Origin: Bos javanicus
Taxonomy: Eukaryota; Chordata; Mammalia; Artiodactyla; Bovidae
Direction: 5' to 3'
Assembly (NCBI RefSeq): GCF_032452875.1
Contig: NC_083869.1
Coordinates: forward strand, 122,580,001-122,644,000
Length of the DNA stretch: 64,000 nt
Numbering within the stretch: the first letter of the stretch is position 1; every line of letters begins with the position of its first letter. The notes beneath the pieces were generated by a model, which worked only from the letters and a program-made list of their open reading frames with translations, did no database searches and was not told where the DNA came from. Shown piece by piece: positions 36,440 through 48,283 of this stretch. The translations under genes were made by a program, and so were the position numbers.

Positions 36440-36550
36440 AAATGTCTAAAACGGAGGAAGACCCGGCAATTAGTCACGGAGCAATTACTCTAATTGTTCC
36501 ACTCCATGACTCACTGGTAGCAAGTAAATACTGATTAATTCATTACTTTG
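36440..36550. promoter_or_regulatory. Candidate enhancer, ATTA cluster with AP-1-like site
   Basis: Within 80 bases lie CAATTAG (36467), GCAATTACT (36481), CTAATTG (36490), TGACTCA (36507-36513) and GATTAATTCATTA (36533). The block is about 1.9 kb before exon 2, is free of recognised repeats, and stands out from GC-rich flanks. Confidence 0.4.
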
Positions 36551-38460
36551 AGACTGTGTGTGTATATGTGTGTTGGGGGGAGGGTGACGCGTATGCTGGG
36601 GGGAATCTCCTGGCTCCCCGCCCTGGCCTCCTGCCCTGCCTGGCCTGGGTAGGGCTTTAGAGCAGGTGGTCGAGGCTTGGGCCTGGAAGCCAGGATCAGG
36701 ATCCTTTCTCTAGCTCCACAGGAACTCCAGGAGGGGGCTGTCAGGGACAGGGTTGTGAGAGGCTGAGCACAGGTCGTGATGCTGAGCTAGCCCGTCTCCT
36801 GCTAACATACCTTCCGTGGCTCCCCATGTCAGTCAAACAGTAGGGGTATTCAGACTCCACGTCAGACCTTCTAAACTGCTGAGTACTGTTTTTACAACAT
36901 TCTGACATGCAGTCAGAATAAAACCTGACCAGTTTCCAAGAGAAAAGTTGCCAGCCGAACCCTGAGAGCCTGTGATGGGGCTTCCCCAAACTCAACTCTG
37001 GCCTGTCCTGCACCCACCGCCACCCCCACCACCCAGGAATTGCATCCTCCAACACCAAGCCCATTCCTTCCCAGATACTTGCTGATACCCACGGTGTGTC
37101 TGACAGGGTCCTGCTCCATCAAGGTATAGTTTACTGGGAGTGGGCACAGTCACAGAAGAAGTATATACCCATGCCTGCCCAGCTCACAAGTGGTGAGAGA
37201 TGTGAATTCAGAAGCACTGGATGGATGCTCTGAAGGCTCAAAGTAGGAGGGCTTCTCGGAAGAACGGATGGGGAGTGAAAGGTAGCTGGTGGGAAGTTGG
37301 AGGATGAGAGGATGGGAGGGAAGAGTGTTCCAGGTGGAGGGAACAGCATGAGTTAAGGAGGCAGGAGACACCAGGCAGGCATGTTCCAGGAGCAGACGGG
37401 GACCGGGTGACTGGACTGCAGTGACTGCAGGGGTTCTGAGGGACCCTGGATGAGGCCCCCAGACCCAGCTCTGAGGGCACAGGCTCTGCTTCCTCACCTT
37501 GGAGCCTTTGCTTATTCGGGTCCCCCTGCTTGAGATGCCTTGCTCTATTTCTTTTTTTTCTCTCTAGTTCAATTGTTTAAGACCCAGGTGCTAATAACCC
37601 TCTAGAGCTGAGCACCAGCTCATCTTCTCTGAAAGCTCTCTGGACGCAGGGACTGTGGCGGGGCTCAGTCTGGATCCAGGTTTGCGCTCCTGTCTTGGAT
37701 GTCCTTAGTGCTGGCTCTCAGGCCGGGGTTGCAGTGGGGCGGGAGGGATGGTCTGGGCCCAGGAGCCACAGCACCCCACCTTCCCAGGTTCTGATTCTGG
37801 GAAGAGTCTTGGACCTGGAGGGCTGGACCCCTCACCCCGGCAGACGCCCAGGAGACCCTTGTTGGCAGACGTAGAAGTGGCATCCACGCCCTGAGCTGAC
37901 TCTGGGCAATGAAATACTTTGGAGGGAGGTTTAGACGGAGGGAGCTGACTTTGTTTTGGGGAAGGCCAGAGCCAGGAACTCCACTCTCTTCTCTCCCTCC
38001 CCCATTACCCAAGTTTCTTCCCTCCTAGAGCCCCAGGCTTCCCCAACACCTCTGTCTGCCTGATGGGACGAATGGTCCTGCCTTTGGGATTTTGAGGTGC
38101 GAGGCACTGCATCCCTAGCAGAGTCTGGGTCTCAGCACATCACGTGCTGTCTGGTGACCTGGGGCAGTGGGGCCTCAGTCTTCTCAGCTGTGGAAGGGGG
38201 CAGATGGGGCTGCCCTGTGCTGAGCACCTGCTGCTTTGAGGTGCGCTCAGCACATATTGGCCCACTGCGTGCTCACAGCACCCTGACGAGGCAGGAAGTG
38301 GTGATCCGGCCTACCGCAGCTCCCTGTTTGCTTCTGGAGGCCACATCTGATGCTGTCCCTCCACTGTCACTGGGCCTTGGAGAGTGCCGGTGCTCCTCTG
38401 GGTGTTTCCAGGCCGCTGGCCTCAGGTGCTGAGCCCTGTGCGCAACTCTGCCCTCTGCAG

Positions 38461-38578
38461 GCCCAGCGCTGGCGCAGTGAGAACTTCGAGAGGCCCGTGG
38501 ACCTCGAGGGCTCTGGGGATGACGACTCCTTCCCCGATGACGAGCTGGACGACCTCTACTCTGGGTCGGGCTCCGGCT
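38461..38578 (+). CDS. SDC3: Syndecan-3, coding exon 2 (GAG attachment cluster)
   Basis: This exon encodes residues 47-85 and the first base of codon 86. It opens with AQRWRSENFERPVD and is rich in Asp and Glu. It carries Ser-Gly dipeptides at about S64 (EGSGDD) and at S80, S82 and S84 (LYSGSGSG). These flanking acidic residues and clustered SG pairs are the classic syndecan signature for heparan sulfate attachment by xylosyltransferase. The acceptor site is ctctgcag just before 38461 and the donor is gtaagt at 38579, giving phase 1. The exon follows a first intron of about 28 kb and is separated from exon 3 by about 2.1 kb, which contains a Bov-A2 dimer and a Bov-tA SINE. Confidence 0.95.
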
Positions 38579-38936
38579 GTAAGTACGCCCTTCCCTTTTC
38601 CTACATGTCAGCGGTACCAGTCTCTCTCCAGTGCCCCATCCGAGGTTTTGATGGCAAGGAAGAGGAGCCTTCGTAGGGTAGGCTCGCTTAAACCTGGGGT
38701 GGGGGAGGGAGAGGTCATTCAGAAGCAGCTCCTGGACCTTAAGCACGTAAAGGGCAGGCTGTCCTCCCCCGGGGTGGAACCGGGGCCTTAAGGAGCCCAG
38801 CACTCCCAGTTTCTCTGTCTTTGCCTCTCTCTGTGCACTGTTTGGGTCTCCCTGCAGACCTCCAGCCTCTGTCAAGGAACACAGATGCTTCTCAGTAACC
38901 CGGGTTTCATACTGTTGTGGCCACTTGGAGGAACTT

Positions 38937-39221
38937 GCTGCTAAGTCTGCTGCTAAGTCGCTTCAGTCGTGTCCGACTCTGTGCGACCCCATAGACGGCA
39001 GCCTACCAGGCTCCCCGTCCCTGGGATTCTCCAGGCAAGAACACTGGAGTGGGTTGCCATTTCCTTCTCCATTGCATGAAAGTGAAAAGTGAAAAGTGAA
39101 AGTGAAGTCGCTCAGTCGTGTCCGACTCTTCGCGACCCCATGGACTGCAGCCTACCAGGCTCCTCTGCCCATGGGATTTTCCAGGCGAGAGTACTGGATT
39201 GGGGCGCCATTGCCTTCTCCG
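38937..39221 (-). repeat. Bov-A2 SINE dimer (minus)
   Basis: Two Bov-A monomers are joined by a gaaaagtgaaaagtgaaag linker; the first begins with CTGCTAAGT units. The target duplication TGGAGGAACTT flanks the insert (38926-38936 and 39222-39232), so it is complete. Confidence 0.95.
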
Positions 39222-39563
39222 TGGAGGAACTTAGTGGTCAACTTTTCAGGTGCAGTGAGCAGAGACCATTTGATTGGCTCAACTTGGGTCAGGTGGCCCC
39301 CTTCTGTCCAATCAGCGGTGGCCAGGGGCGGGGTTAGGACAGTGACGGAAAAACAGTAGGGGCCTCCAGTGGTGCCTGGGACAAACCAGTTCCATTGCCC
39401 CGCCCAGAAAGGCCCCAGAGTAGCCTGAGATAAGCGAGGCACGCTAAGTTGAATCCCAGTTTCTCTACCTAATGGCTGTTCTGTCTTTAGCCGTTTTTCC
39501 TCCCTGAGTCTGTATTCTTATCTGTAAATGGTGATAAATTTGCCTTCTTCTCGGAGCCTCTGG

Positions 39564-39797
39564 GGGCTCTTCCCGGGTGGCAAGTGGTTAAGAACCTACC
39601 TACAAATGCAGGAGACATTAAGAAAGGCTGGTTTGACCCCTGGATGGGGAAGGTTCCCCGGAGGAGGGCACGGCAACCCACTTCAGTATTCTTGCCTGGA
39701 GAATCCCCTGGACAGAGGAGCCTGGCAGGCTTACAGTCCACGGGGTCGCAAAGAGTCAGATAGGACTGAAGCGACTTGGCACCCGCTTACACTCGCC
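39564..39797 (+). repeat. Bov-tA SINE
   Basis: The head gggctcttcccgggtggc and tail gactgaagcgacttggc lie between two copies of the target GAGCCTCTGG (39554-39563 and 39798-39807). Confidence 0.9.
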
Positions 39798-40696
39798 GAG
39801 CCTCTGGAAGGCTTCAGTTTAAGACGTCAGGGCCTGGCACAGAGATGAAGCTCTGCAACTGGTAGTAAAAAGGGGTGTGTGTTGAGACTGGGGCCCTGGA
39901 GGGGGCAGGTGGAGTCTAATGAAATGCTGGGAGTCTGTGTGCTTTGGAGCTGGCCACCTACAGCCCCTCGCCTCTAGTCTCCTCACTTTAGCCCATTCCT
40001 TTAAGCATCTTGTGAGAATCTTCATAAAAATCCATCCTGATGGTTGGTAACATCTCTACTTCCACACCTCTCAGGCTCCTCCCTAGCCCTCCTCTGCCTG
40101 GTTCAGTCCTCCCTGGGAGCTGGTATGGCTTATCTTTCTCTCTCCTTATTTTCTCCCAAGGCCCTCCCTTCACCTGTTTGGGTTTGGAGTCCAGATTGCT
40201 CTAGCAGCTTCTGTGGGAGGGGCTTGTTCTCCTTCTTGCTGTGTGCTTGTGCCCCTGGGGGTACTCATGTAGCTTGTACGCATGTCTGACTCTTCCCAGA
40301 ATGCCACAGCCATCCTCCTGTCCCCTGCCTGCAACCTCCAGCAAGATCTGAAGCTAGTAGGGCCTGAGTTGCCACTGCCTAGATTCAGTCTGCTAGAAAA
40401 GCTCCAGACTGGGTGGGCTGGAATAGTCAGGGAAGACTTCCTGGAAGAGGTGGTCCCTTAGAATTTTTGGCTAGGCAGAGAGGAGTTGGCAAGCATCACT
40501 AGCCCCATCAGTCAGCTGGTAAGCTTTGACCAGACTGTGCCTTCCTCTTTTCCCTCCTCTTGTCTTGGGAAAATTATGCAAAGGGTGAGGGTTGGGAGCC
40601 TCCCATCTTGATGGCTGTTGCTTATCTGGGATCCTCATGCCCTCAAATCACCCAGCTTCCTAGCTCTCTCCTTCTCCCCCTCCCCCACCCCCTCAG

Positions 40697-41310
40697 ACTT
40701 TGAGCAGGAATCGGGCATTGAGACAGCCATGCGGTTCAGCCCAGATGTCGCCCTGGCAATGTCCACCACCCCCGCAGTGCTGCCCACCATGGACATCCAG
40801 CCTGTGGGCACCCCGTTTGAAGAGCTCCCCTCTGAGCGCCCCACCCCGGAGCCAGCCACCAGCCCCCCACTGGTGACAGAGGTGCCAGAAGAGCCCAGCC
40901 AGAGAGCCACCACCGTCTCCACCCCTACGGCTACCACCACTGCCACCACCACAGGGCCCCCGACGGTGGCCACAGTGCCCGCCACAGTGGCCACCGCCGT
41001 GCCCAGCATCCCTGCGGCGCCCCCGTCTGCGGCCACCACCTCTGTTGTAAGGACCACCGGCGTACGGAGGCTTCTGCCTCTGCCACTGACCACAGCGGCC
41101 ACAGCCCGGGCCACCACCCCAGCGGTGCCCTCACCTCCCACCACGGTGGCTGTCTTGGACACAGAGGCCCCAACGCCCAGGCTGGTCAGCACAGCTACCT
41201 CCAGGCCAAGGGCCCTTCCCAGGCCAGCTACCACCCAGAAGCCTGATATCCCTGAGAAGAGCACCGTGCCCCTGGGGACCACTGCCCCTGGACCCACGGA
41301 GGTGGCTCAG
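40697..41310 (+). CDS. SDC3: Syndecan-3, coding exon 3 (mucin-like ectodomain)
   Basis: This largest exon encodes residues 86-290. It begins with YFEQESGIE, which contributes the last SG site of the N-terminal cluster (S91), then enters a long Thr/Ser/Pro/Ala-rich spacer. The spacer is full of TT, TTA and ATT clusters typical of mucin-type O-glycosylation and is the feature that distinguishes SDC3 from the shorter syndecans 1, 2 and 4. Two short less repetitive blocks are visible, TTGVRRLLPLPLTT and DTEAPTPRLVSTATSRPRAL, the latter part of a stretch ending in VAQ. The acceptor is ccctcag before 40697 and the donor is gtgagc at 41311, leaving phase 0. The repeated ACC/GCC codons produce a long open frame on the opposite strand, which I regard as a composition artefact. 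Confidence 0.95.
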
Positions 41311-41664
41311 GTGAGCCAGTGTGGAGAGCACAGGGAGTCACAGAGCAGAGGAGGGTGGGTCGGGGCTGGGGGGTGGGCGGTGGGAGGGTGGGGGGCAGGT
41401 AGGGTCGGGGGAGGAGGATGGAGCTGGACAGGGGTGAGATCTAGGAGGTTCTGGAGGTGAGCCAGACAGGGAGCGGGAGGCTGAGAGAGGTGTGAGGCCA
41501 GGGCTGGGGGTGAGTCACAGGATGAGGACAGAGGTCGAGATGGATGGGGATGGAAGAGGGACTGGGCTTGGGTCTTTAGATGTTAGATGAAGACATTAAT
41601 GGGGAAGGAACTAGGAGGATGGGAGTGTTAAAAGGGGCAGGGACCAGGGGCCAGGGGCCTGTGT

Positions 41665-41880
41665 GTTCTGTTTAAAAGCACAGACTCAGGAGCCCTGCAG
41701 CCAGGATTGGAATGCTTCTACCACCATTTGACTTCAGGAAGTCACTGATCCTTTTTATACCTTTGTTTCCTTATCTGTGAAAAGGAGAAAAGAATAGAAT
41801 GCAAATCGCAGGGTTGTGAGAATTAACTTTCCCAACAGAGCCAAGGTTCTTAGAGCAGTGGCTGGCAATACTAAACAAGC
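41665..41880 (-). repeat. MIR SINE (minus)
   Basis: The markers tttgacttcaggaagtcac, ccttatctgtgaaaagg and gggttgtgagaattaac are in order. Confidence 0.7.
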
Positions 41881-41900
41881 AAAAAGTTTCACTTTTGTTA

Positions 41901-41940
41901 TCACCACCACCACCATCATCATCATCATTGTTGTTATTAT
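41901..41940. repeat. CAC / CAT triplet run
   Basis: Four CAC units pass into five CAT units and then ttgttgttattat, an imperfect triplet microsatellite. Confidence 0.85.
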
Positions 41941-41989
41941 CCAGCTGAAGGGGATTAAGAGCTGGGCGGTGGGAGAGGAATACTGCAGG

Positions 41990-42190
41990 TCACGTTCATG
42001 GAGTACTGCCTGGGTGGAGGCGCAGTGCTAGACACTTACCTGTGCCACCATCTCTTCTCCCTCTCATGCCTACCCCACAGGAGCAGGGTGGGGGGCATTG
42101 CCACCATCCTCCCTTAAGGTGGGGCCACTTTCCAAGCCTTCACAGGCAGCAGTGGCAGAGTCAGGATTTGAACCTGGCAGTCAGCTCTAG
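41990..42190 (+). repeat. MIR SINE
   Basis: The markers gcgcagtgctagacactta and gtggcagagtcaggatttg, followed by aacctggcag, are in order. Confidence 0.65.
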
Positions 42191-42750
42191 GGTGTGTATA
42201 TGTGTGTGTGTTTGGGGTGTTATGGATGAGGGTGGTGTTTCAGGGAAGAGGATGAGGATACCAGGAATGCCAGGATGGGGAGGGGATCAAGGAAGTGGGA
42301 GAAGTAGCCTGATCCTTGCTGGCGCTGCTGGGCAAGGAGGGGATGTAGTCACATTGACTAGGATACCAAAGCCCTTTGCCTCTGCTTCATGGAGGAGGAC
42401 CCCTCAGGCTGTGGAGCTGCCTTTGGGTCAGCATAGCCCGTCTGACTCCCCAGCCAGCCCCTGCGGAACACAGGCCCTGCTCCAGGCTGCTCTGAGCAGC
42501 TAGGGGAACCTGGTGTTTCACGGATGCTTGGCCAGGCAGGCTGGGGACGCAGTGCTGGGGCACGGAGAGCAGGTCGTGGGTGCAGCCTCTGGGCATGTGC
42601 ATGGCCTTTCCTGGGCCTGGACACCGGACCCACTCTCTCCATGCACACCTGTGAAGCAGCTCCATCCTTGCTGTGATCCCAACTCTAGTTGGGATCCTGC
42701 CTCCAGATGCTGGGAGCCATTGAGATTTGTGGTGCTCTTGGATTGACCTT

Positions 42751-42965
42751 GGGGTTTCCCTTGTAGCTCAGTTGGTAAAGAATCTGCCTGCAGTGCAGGA
42801 GACCCGGGTTCAATCCCTAGGTCGGGAAGATCCCCTGGAGAAGGAAATGGCAACCCACTCCAGTATCCTTGCCTATAAAATCTCATGGACAGAGGAGCCT
42901 GGTGGGCTGCAGTCTATGGGGTCGCAAAGAGTTGGGCATGACTGAGCAATTTACACTTACTTACT
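42751..42965 (+). repeat. Bov-tA SINE
   Basis: The head ggggtttcccttgtagctc and tail gactgagcaatttacactt are flanked by near-identical GGA(T/C)TGACCTT duplicates ending at 42750 and 42976. Confidence 0.95.
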
Positions 42966-43187
42966 GGACTGACCTTCGGGCTAAGGGACTCACCCTTGCC
43001 CCAGGCACATGGATTGAGGATCAGGCCCAAGTATTTAAAGTCTGCACCTAGCTGTCCCCAGACAACAGTCCCTGACAGTAATCTGCTAAGGATTATTACA
43101 AAGGCAGCTGGAGAAGGAAGGGATGGAGATGGGATGGGGACCAGGATGTGGCCAGGATGAGAACAGAGGTAGTGTAGTGTAGTGTAT

Positions 43188-43400
43188 TGGTTAGGGACAC
43201 ATATTCTGGAGTTGGACAGATCTGGATTTTAGTTCTGCTTCTACCACTTAACTAGCTGTGTGTCCTTGGGCAAGTCATTTAACCTCTCTGAGCCTATTTC
43301 CTACTCTGTAATGTAGGGGCACTAATACCTTCTTAATGGGAATATTGTGAGGGAAAAGGCCCATGATGTGCTTAGCACAGTGCCTGGCCCCTGGTGAGTG
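43188..43400 (-). repeat. MIR SINE (minus)
   Basis: Well preserved: taccacttaactagctgtg, gggcaagtcatttaacctc and cacagtgcctggcccc. Confidence 0.9.
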
Positions 43401-43522
43401 CCTAGTGTGCGCCCTCCCAGGGAAGTGGAGTGGTGGCAGAGGGCTAGTGTGCATGTGTGTATGGCTGCCCTGTGGCAGGGGTGCTGGGCCTGGCTCCTGG
43501 GCTCATGCTACCCTCCCTACAG

Positions 43523-43814
43523 ACCCCAACTCCAGAGTCCTTCCTGACCACCATCCGGGACGAGCCAGAGATGCCAGTGAGCGGGGGACCCAGTGGGGAC
43601 TTTGAGCTGTCAGAGGAAGAGACCACACAGCCAGACACAGCCAATGAGGTGGTGGCTGTGGGTGGGGCCGAGGCCAAGCCATCACCTCCGCCAGGGACGC
43701 TGCCCAAGGGTGCCCACCCAGGCCCTGGCCTCCTGGACAATGCCATCGACTCAGGCAGCTCGGCGGCTCAGCTGCCCCAGAAGAGCATCCTGGAGCGGAA
43801 GGAGGTGCTCGTAG
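43523..43814 (+). CDS. SDC3: Syndecan-3, coding exon 4 (membrane-proximal ectodomain)
   Basis: This exon encodes residues 291-387 plus the first base of codon 388. It starts TPTPESFLTTIRDEPE and contains SG dipeptides in VSGGPSGDFEL (S310, S314) and AIDSGSSAAQ (S367), which correspond to the membrane-proximal SG region of syndecan ectodomains. The end reads LPQKSILERKEVLV. The basic ERK just outside the membrane is the region where syndecan ectodomains are usually shed by proteases, although no cleavage can be shown from sequence. The acceptor is ccctacag before 43523 and the donor is gtgaga at 43815, phase 1. Confidence 0.95.
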
Positions 43815-44760
43815 GTGAGACTTGGGGCCTGGGAGGAGCCCAGAGGGGGTCGCTGGTGGGGCCTCAGTTTTCCCCCTAGGAACCCAGGAGGGAGGGTAGG
43901 GTGTGGGTTTTCTAGGAGCCTAGTTTTCTAGGAGGTGAAAGCTGGGGATCTGGGGACCCCAGGACCCACCCTCTAGTTCCTCTTCTGACCCTTCTGATCC
44001 CAGAGTCTGGCCCTCACTTTGTCCTACTTCTCGCACTTTCCTCAGCACCCTCTGGCCTCTTCTCAGACCCTGCCCTTGACCTCCCTGGGCCATGCTGGTT
44101 TACCCCTCCTGGGCCTTATCCCCTGGATCCTAATCTAGGGCCCTATCCTTGGCTTGATGTGCTCCCACCCTTGATACCAGCCCCGAGGACCTGCCCTTGG
44201 CTTTCTCTCCTGAAGAGTCTCTGGATTTGTGGTCCAAACCCTGTTCCCCACTTATGAGCAGCGTGGCCTTGGGCAGGTCCTTCACCTTTCCAGGCACGCT
44301 TTTTCCTCGTCTACAAAACGGGTGTTATCATTTTGCTCTTAACCAGTCTCAGCACACGTGTGTTCATGTTAACTGCTGTGCAGTTGGGATGTGTCCTAGT
44401 TTAGATGGCAGAGTTTTTTCTTTCCTAAGGGGATATACAATCCTGGAGCATCTTCTCACTGATGGCATCTTTCATTTGATGAGGACCTTAGCATGGCACC
44501 TCCCTAGTAGCACTGTATGAAGATTCCATGTGTTCATATGATTAGAACAGTGCCAGGCTGAAGTGAGGAGAATCAGTGGCAGCCAGTGCTGGTGTTTTAG
44601 CATTGACTCCAAATTTCACTCCGACTCTGGGCTCAGGTTTGAGATTCCCAGCTCTCTCCCGATTCTTGCTTCTACCTGCAAGGACCCTCTGCCTTTTTCT
44701 CAGGCTCTAAGCATGTCTTGCCCTTCCTGTGGCCTTGACCTTTGCCCTCTTTCTCTGCAG
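43815..44760 (+). other. SDC3: SDC3 intron 4
   Basis: Runs from gtgaga to ctgcag. A weak MIR trace (gtggccttgggcaggtcc at about 44265) is all I recognise. Confidence 0.95.
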
Positions 44761-44927
44761 CTGTGATCGTGGGCGGGGTTGTAGGCGCCCTCTTTGCTGC
44801 CTTCCTGGTCACCCTGCTCATCTACCGCATGAAGAAGAAGGATGAGGGCAGCTACACGCTGGAGGAGCCCAAGCAGGCGAGTGTCACATACCAGAAGCCT
44901 GACAAGCAAGAGGAGTTCTACGCCTAG
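44761..44927 (+). CDS. SDC3: Syndecan-3, coding exon 5 (membrane helix and cytoplasmic tail, stop)
   Basis: This exon encodes residues 388-442 and the TAG stop at 44925. The membrane helix spans about residues 388-408 (AVIVGGVVGALFAAFLVTLL) and contains the GxxxG dimer motif G392-G396. The tail has the conserved C1 block beginning RMKKKDEGSY, the variable middle TLEEPKQASVTYQKPDKQ, and the C2 block EEFYA. C1 binds ezrin-type and cytoskeletal adaptors, and the C-terminal EFYA binds PDZ proteins such as syntenin and CASK; these roles are known for the family and are not read from the DNA. The acceptor is ctctgcag before 44761. No frameshift or missing key residue is seen. Confidence 0.97.
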
Positions 44928-46739
44928 CGGAGCCAGAGTGCCTCCCTGTAGCCTCAGCGCCACCCCTACATCCAGTCCCTGGCCTGGCACCCCCAGCCCC
45001 GGCCTGGGACTGGGCCTGGGAGACATCCTGGCCCCACTTCATCTCTGCCACCCTCCCAAGGTCTGCCCAGACTGCCAGCTTCACGCAGCTCTTCCCCAAG
45101 GGACAGGGGGCACTGCTGTCTGCTCCAGACTGTGCCCTTATGAGCTCATCACTTGTTCCACATACTCCTCCCCCCACCACCAGCTTGGGGCTTTAGGACC
45201 TCACATCAGATGGACAGGAGGAAGGGAACTCCTGATTGGCTGGTGGACGAAGGGGTGGGACTTCAGCCCCAACCTGGCCCCACGGGGCTGGCTGAGGTTT
45301 CCTTTTGGAGGCAGAGAGGCACTCCGGCTGGTTTCCAGGACAAGCATTTGGCAAGCCCAGCCCTTGAAATCGTTGGGACACTGCACCCTGTTGCTCCTGT
45401 CCCAGGCTCACTCTCTGCCTGGGTGAGACGGTACCCCTCACCCACCAGCCTATTTTGTCCTGGCCTCTCTGGGGTTGTGGGGTCATTTTCCCTCACCTCT
45501 GCTCAATGCATATGAACCCATAGGCTTCACTTCCTTCCTGGTCTGCCCCAGCTTCCTGAGAGTGTTCTGGCAGCCACTGGTGAGGAGGGGTTTGCACCTC
45601 CTTCTTCCTAGTGGACTCTGCACAGACACTGTCTCTCACATGGTTACATGTATTGTCACACACACAGAGAAAAGCACGCAATGACAAAATCACATGCGAT
45701 CTTGACCACCTGGCTAATCCAGATATGTCACAGACACACACATTCTTCCAAAGATGTTTATTCTCATGTGTTTCTTATGTGCCCTCCCCCCACCCCAAAT
45801 GCTTATGACAATGCAAGTCACTGATCATCATAACCTAATGGTAACGGTGTGGCCTGCCTCTCTCTCTGCCATCCCACCACCCCTACTCCTGCCCACCCAC
45901 ATACACTCTGACACCACACGTGTTGCCTCCAGCTTTCAGGCTCACTGGGGAGGGTGCAATTAGGCCGAAACAATCAGCCCATATTGGGTCCCCGAGTTGC
46001 CCCATCACGCTCAGCCTTCATGACCCCTTACCAACCACACCGCCACTGAACCCCAGCGAATCAGACGCAATCCCATTTGGGTGCACAATCTCACCCACAC
46101 CCATACAGCCCTGCTGTCACGCTTGGACACTTGCCTTTCCTGGAATTAAGTGTAGTGTGGGGGGCATGGCCACAAGCCCCCTCAGGGCCTTGCACACCTG
46201 CTGAACCTGGCTTCACCCTACCTGCTCCCTCCCCTCTGTAGCCTGCAAAGGGCTTGGTTGGGGGCTAAGTTCCCCACTTGCTGAGGAAGGCAGGCTGGTT
46301 CCTGGAATTCAGTCTTGGGCTGGAGAGGGGGCTTGGGTCTCCCAGGACCAAAGGCTCCTGGTGGGGAGGGGGCATGTGGTGAGGCTCCTGGTCTCCTTCC
46401 ATCCTCCTCTTGCTCTGAGCTAGGGGGTCGACTCTGCCTCCCAGGACACAAGTCTCCAAAGTGCCTGTGAGGGTGGGCCTGGCGCCTGGGCCCTCTGCAC
46501 CCTCTCCCTTTGGCCTCACCAGGTCCACCTCAGCCCCACCCCTGGGCCTTCTTGGGGACCTTCCGGTGGACCTGTGCCCATGCATTTGGCCAGACAACCT
46601 GATGTTTCTGCTGGCTGCAGCAGAAGCAGTCCATCCAGACACTGTCCCTGGCTGAGGGCTGAGGACAGGGGGGGTTGGGGGTATCCCAGGCTCCAGCCCG
46701 CCTCCCTCTTCTTTGTTACCCTTCAAATGGGGCCACTTC

Positions 46740-46747
46740 TGTAGATA
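46740..46747 (+). promoter_or_regulatory. Pumilio response element candidate 1 in 3' UTR
   Basis: TGTAGATA matches the UGUANAUA consensus bound by PUM1 and PUM2. It lies in a local A/T-rich patch (TTTTAAATG follows), which favours accessibility. Function is inferred from the motif. Confidence 0.5.
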
Positions 46748-48283
46748 TTTTAAATGTGGGGTCACAAATCTCCCAGGGGGCTGTGCTTTGAGAGGGGTCT
46801 TGGAGCCAAGGGATGTGGTCTGAGTCGTGGGTGGCTGGGGCTCACCCCTCCACCCCTTACCCACACCCTGGTGTTAAAGTCAGAAAGCCGGGTTTTATTT
46901 CTGTTCCCTTTTGAAGACTTGCTGGCGGGAGACTTCTGCAGGGTGAGGGCTGGGGGTGCCTGAGGCGGTGAGGTTCCAGGGAGCTCCTGCAGCCTGTCTT
47001 TTCTACCGTCTTCCCAGGCTGAGGCTCCATCTCTCAGACTATAGGCTACCTTGGCAAGGCCTGGAGGCTTGTGAGGAACCCCCTGGTCCGAGTCTTTGCG
47101 GGGCAGGAGCAGGGGGAGGGCATCCTGGGCTCACGATCTGTTGGAGGTGACCTGGCCTCAGTCGTTCCTGGAGCGGAAGGGCTGGGGGACGAGGGAGACC
47201 AAAGCCAGCCCCAGCCTCCCCTCCCTCTACCCTGCCCCTTGGCAGGCTGCTGTCAGGGGCAGCAGCTCTGGTGAGAAGGCCTGGGCAGGCCGAGGCTGAG
47301 AAGCCAGGGAGCATGGAGGAGAGAGGACCTGGACTATCCAGGGATGCTGGGACCGGGGTTGGAGGCCCAGCAGTGGGCGTGGCCCCTGCACAGCCCCTGG
47401 TGGGGGTGGGGTCCAGCACAGGACGGCTGAGCGGGGCCTGGGCTGGCTAGAGTGGGCTCGGAGGGGCTGCATGGGTCCAGCCCGACCCCAGCAGGCCTGA
47501 CTCCTCACCTTCTGTGGGCCAACCTCTAACCTGGGGCCTGGGGCTTTGCCACCTGACACCCGATGCCTCTTCTCTGCATCTTTCGCGTTGGAGAGAAGAG
47601 ACTGAGGGCTTCATTCATTGAGCCCTGGCCCCGAGACAAATGTCCAGGCTTTATCTTCATGAAGTTTAAAAACAGTTGAAGTCCAGCACGACGATCCGAG
47701 AGCAGGTGGTGAAAAGGATGAGCTGGATGTGAGTGCAGGCGTCACCCTGCCTGGACATAGGGTGTGATGCGTGCAGGGCCTGCCCAAATATGTCCCCAGG
47801 CACCCTGGTGCTCCTGGGGAGGTGTCCTGCAGGGGCCTAGTGTTTCCAGGAAACACGGCCGATTCCAAAGGAAGAGGGGCTTGTGTGCTTGACAGCCTCT
47901 CTGGGGCCTCAGCTGCCAGAGAGGACAAGGCGGGCCGGGGTCACCCCCCACCCCCAACTGTGACTTCTAGAGCCCAGGCTCTATCTCCCTAGGGGGTGAG
48001 AGGGGTACCTCCCCGGAAGGGTTGGTCCCCTTGATACGAAGCAGACGGGTGATCACTGGGGCCCAGGCCAGGCAGGTTGGTGGGCAGTGGCTTGGGGTGC
48101 TCAGGCCAGACCCACCTGGGGTTGGCAAAGCCATCTGTCCAGGCCTCCAGACTGGGGCCCTGGGCACAGGGAGCAGATGCACCTCTGCATCACAGGGCAG
48201 AAGGGGTCACCACTTCCTTGGCGCTCCTGAATTCCTTCTCCTGCCAGCCACCACCCTGGACTTGCTTCCCCAGGCCTCCTGCC

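Larger units (their letters stand above)
10463..38460 (+). other. SDC3: SDC3 intron 1 (about 28 kb)
   Basis: The intron runs from gtgagt at 10463 to ctgcag at 38460. I see no further coding exon in it. It is GC-rich and holds mostly ancient MIR and L2-like fragments. L1-type remnants lie at 26.0-26.7 kb and 30.5-31.2 kb, and the only young insertions I recognise are a CHR-type SINE (13.1 kb), Bov-A (20.8 kb) and Bov-tA (21.2 kb). G/T-rich and C/A-rich degenerate stretches occur at 10.8-11.2, 22.7-23.4, 33.6-33.9 and 34.4-34.7 kb. AT-rich islands with homeodomain and octamer motifs at about 17.8, 28.2, 34.8 and 36.5 kb are listed separately as candidate regulatory elements. Confidence 0.9.
38579..40696 (+). 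other. SDC3: SDC3 intron 2
   Basis: Runs from gtaagt to ccctcag. It holds a Bov-A2 dimer and a Bov-tA SINE; no further exon is seen. Confidence 0.95.
41311..43522 (+). other. SDC3: SDC3 intron 3
   Basis: Runs from gtgagc to ctacag. It contains MIR elements, a CAC/CAT run and a Bov-tA; no exon is seen. Confidence 0.95.

Noticed and set aside
37240..37390. The phrase gttccaggtggagggaacag as a possible gene-like conserved block
   Set aside because: It resembles a common ancient LINE-derived sequence also seen near 19650, 29840 and 58560, so it is an old repeat.
40635..41297. A 220-codon minus-strand frame opposite SDC3 exon 3
   Set aside because: The Val/Gly/Ala-rich product is the mirror image of the ACC/GCC-rich codons of the mucin region, so it is a shadow of the real exon.
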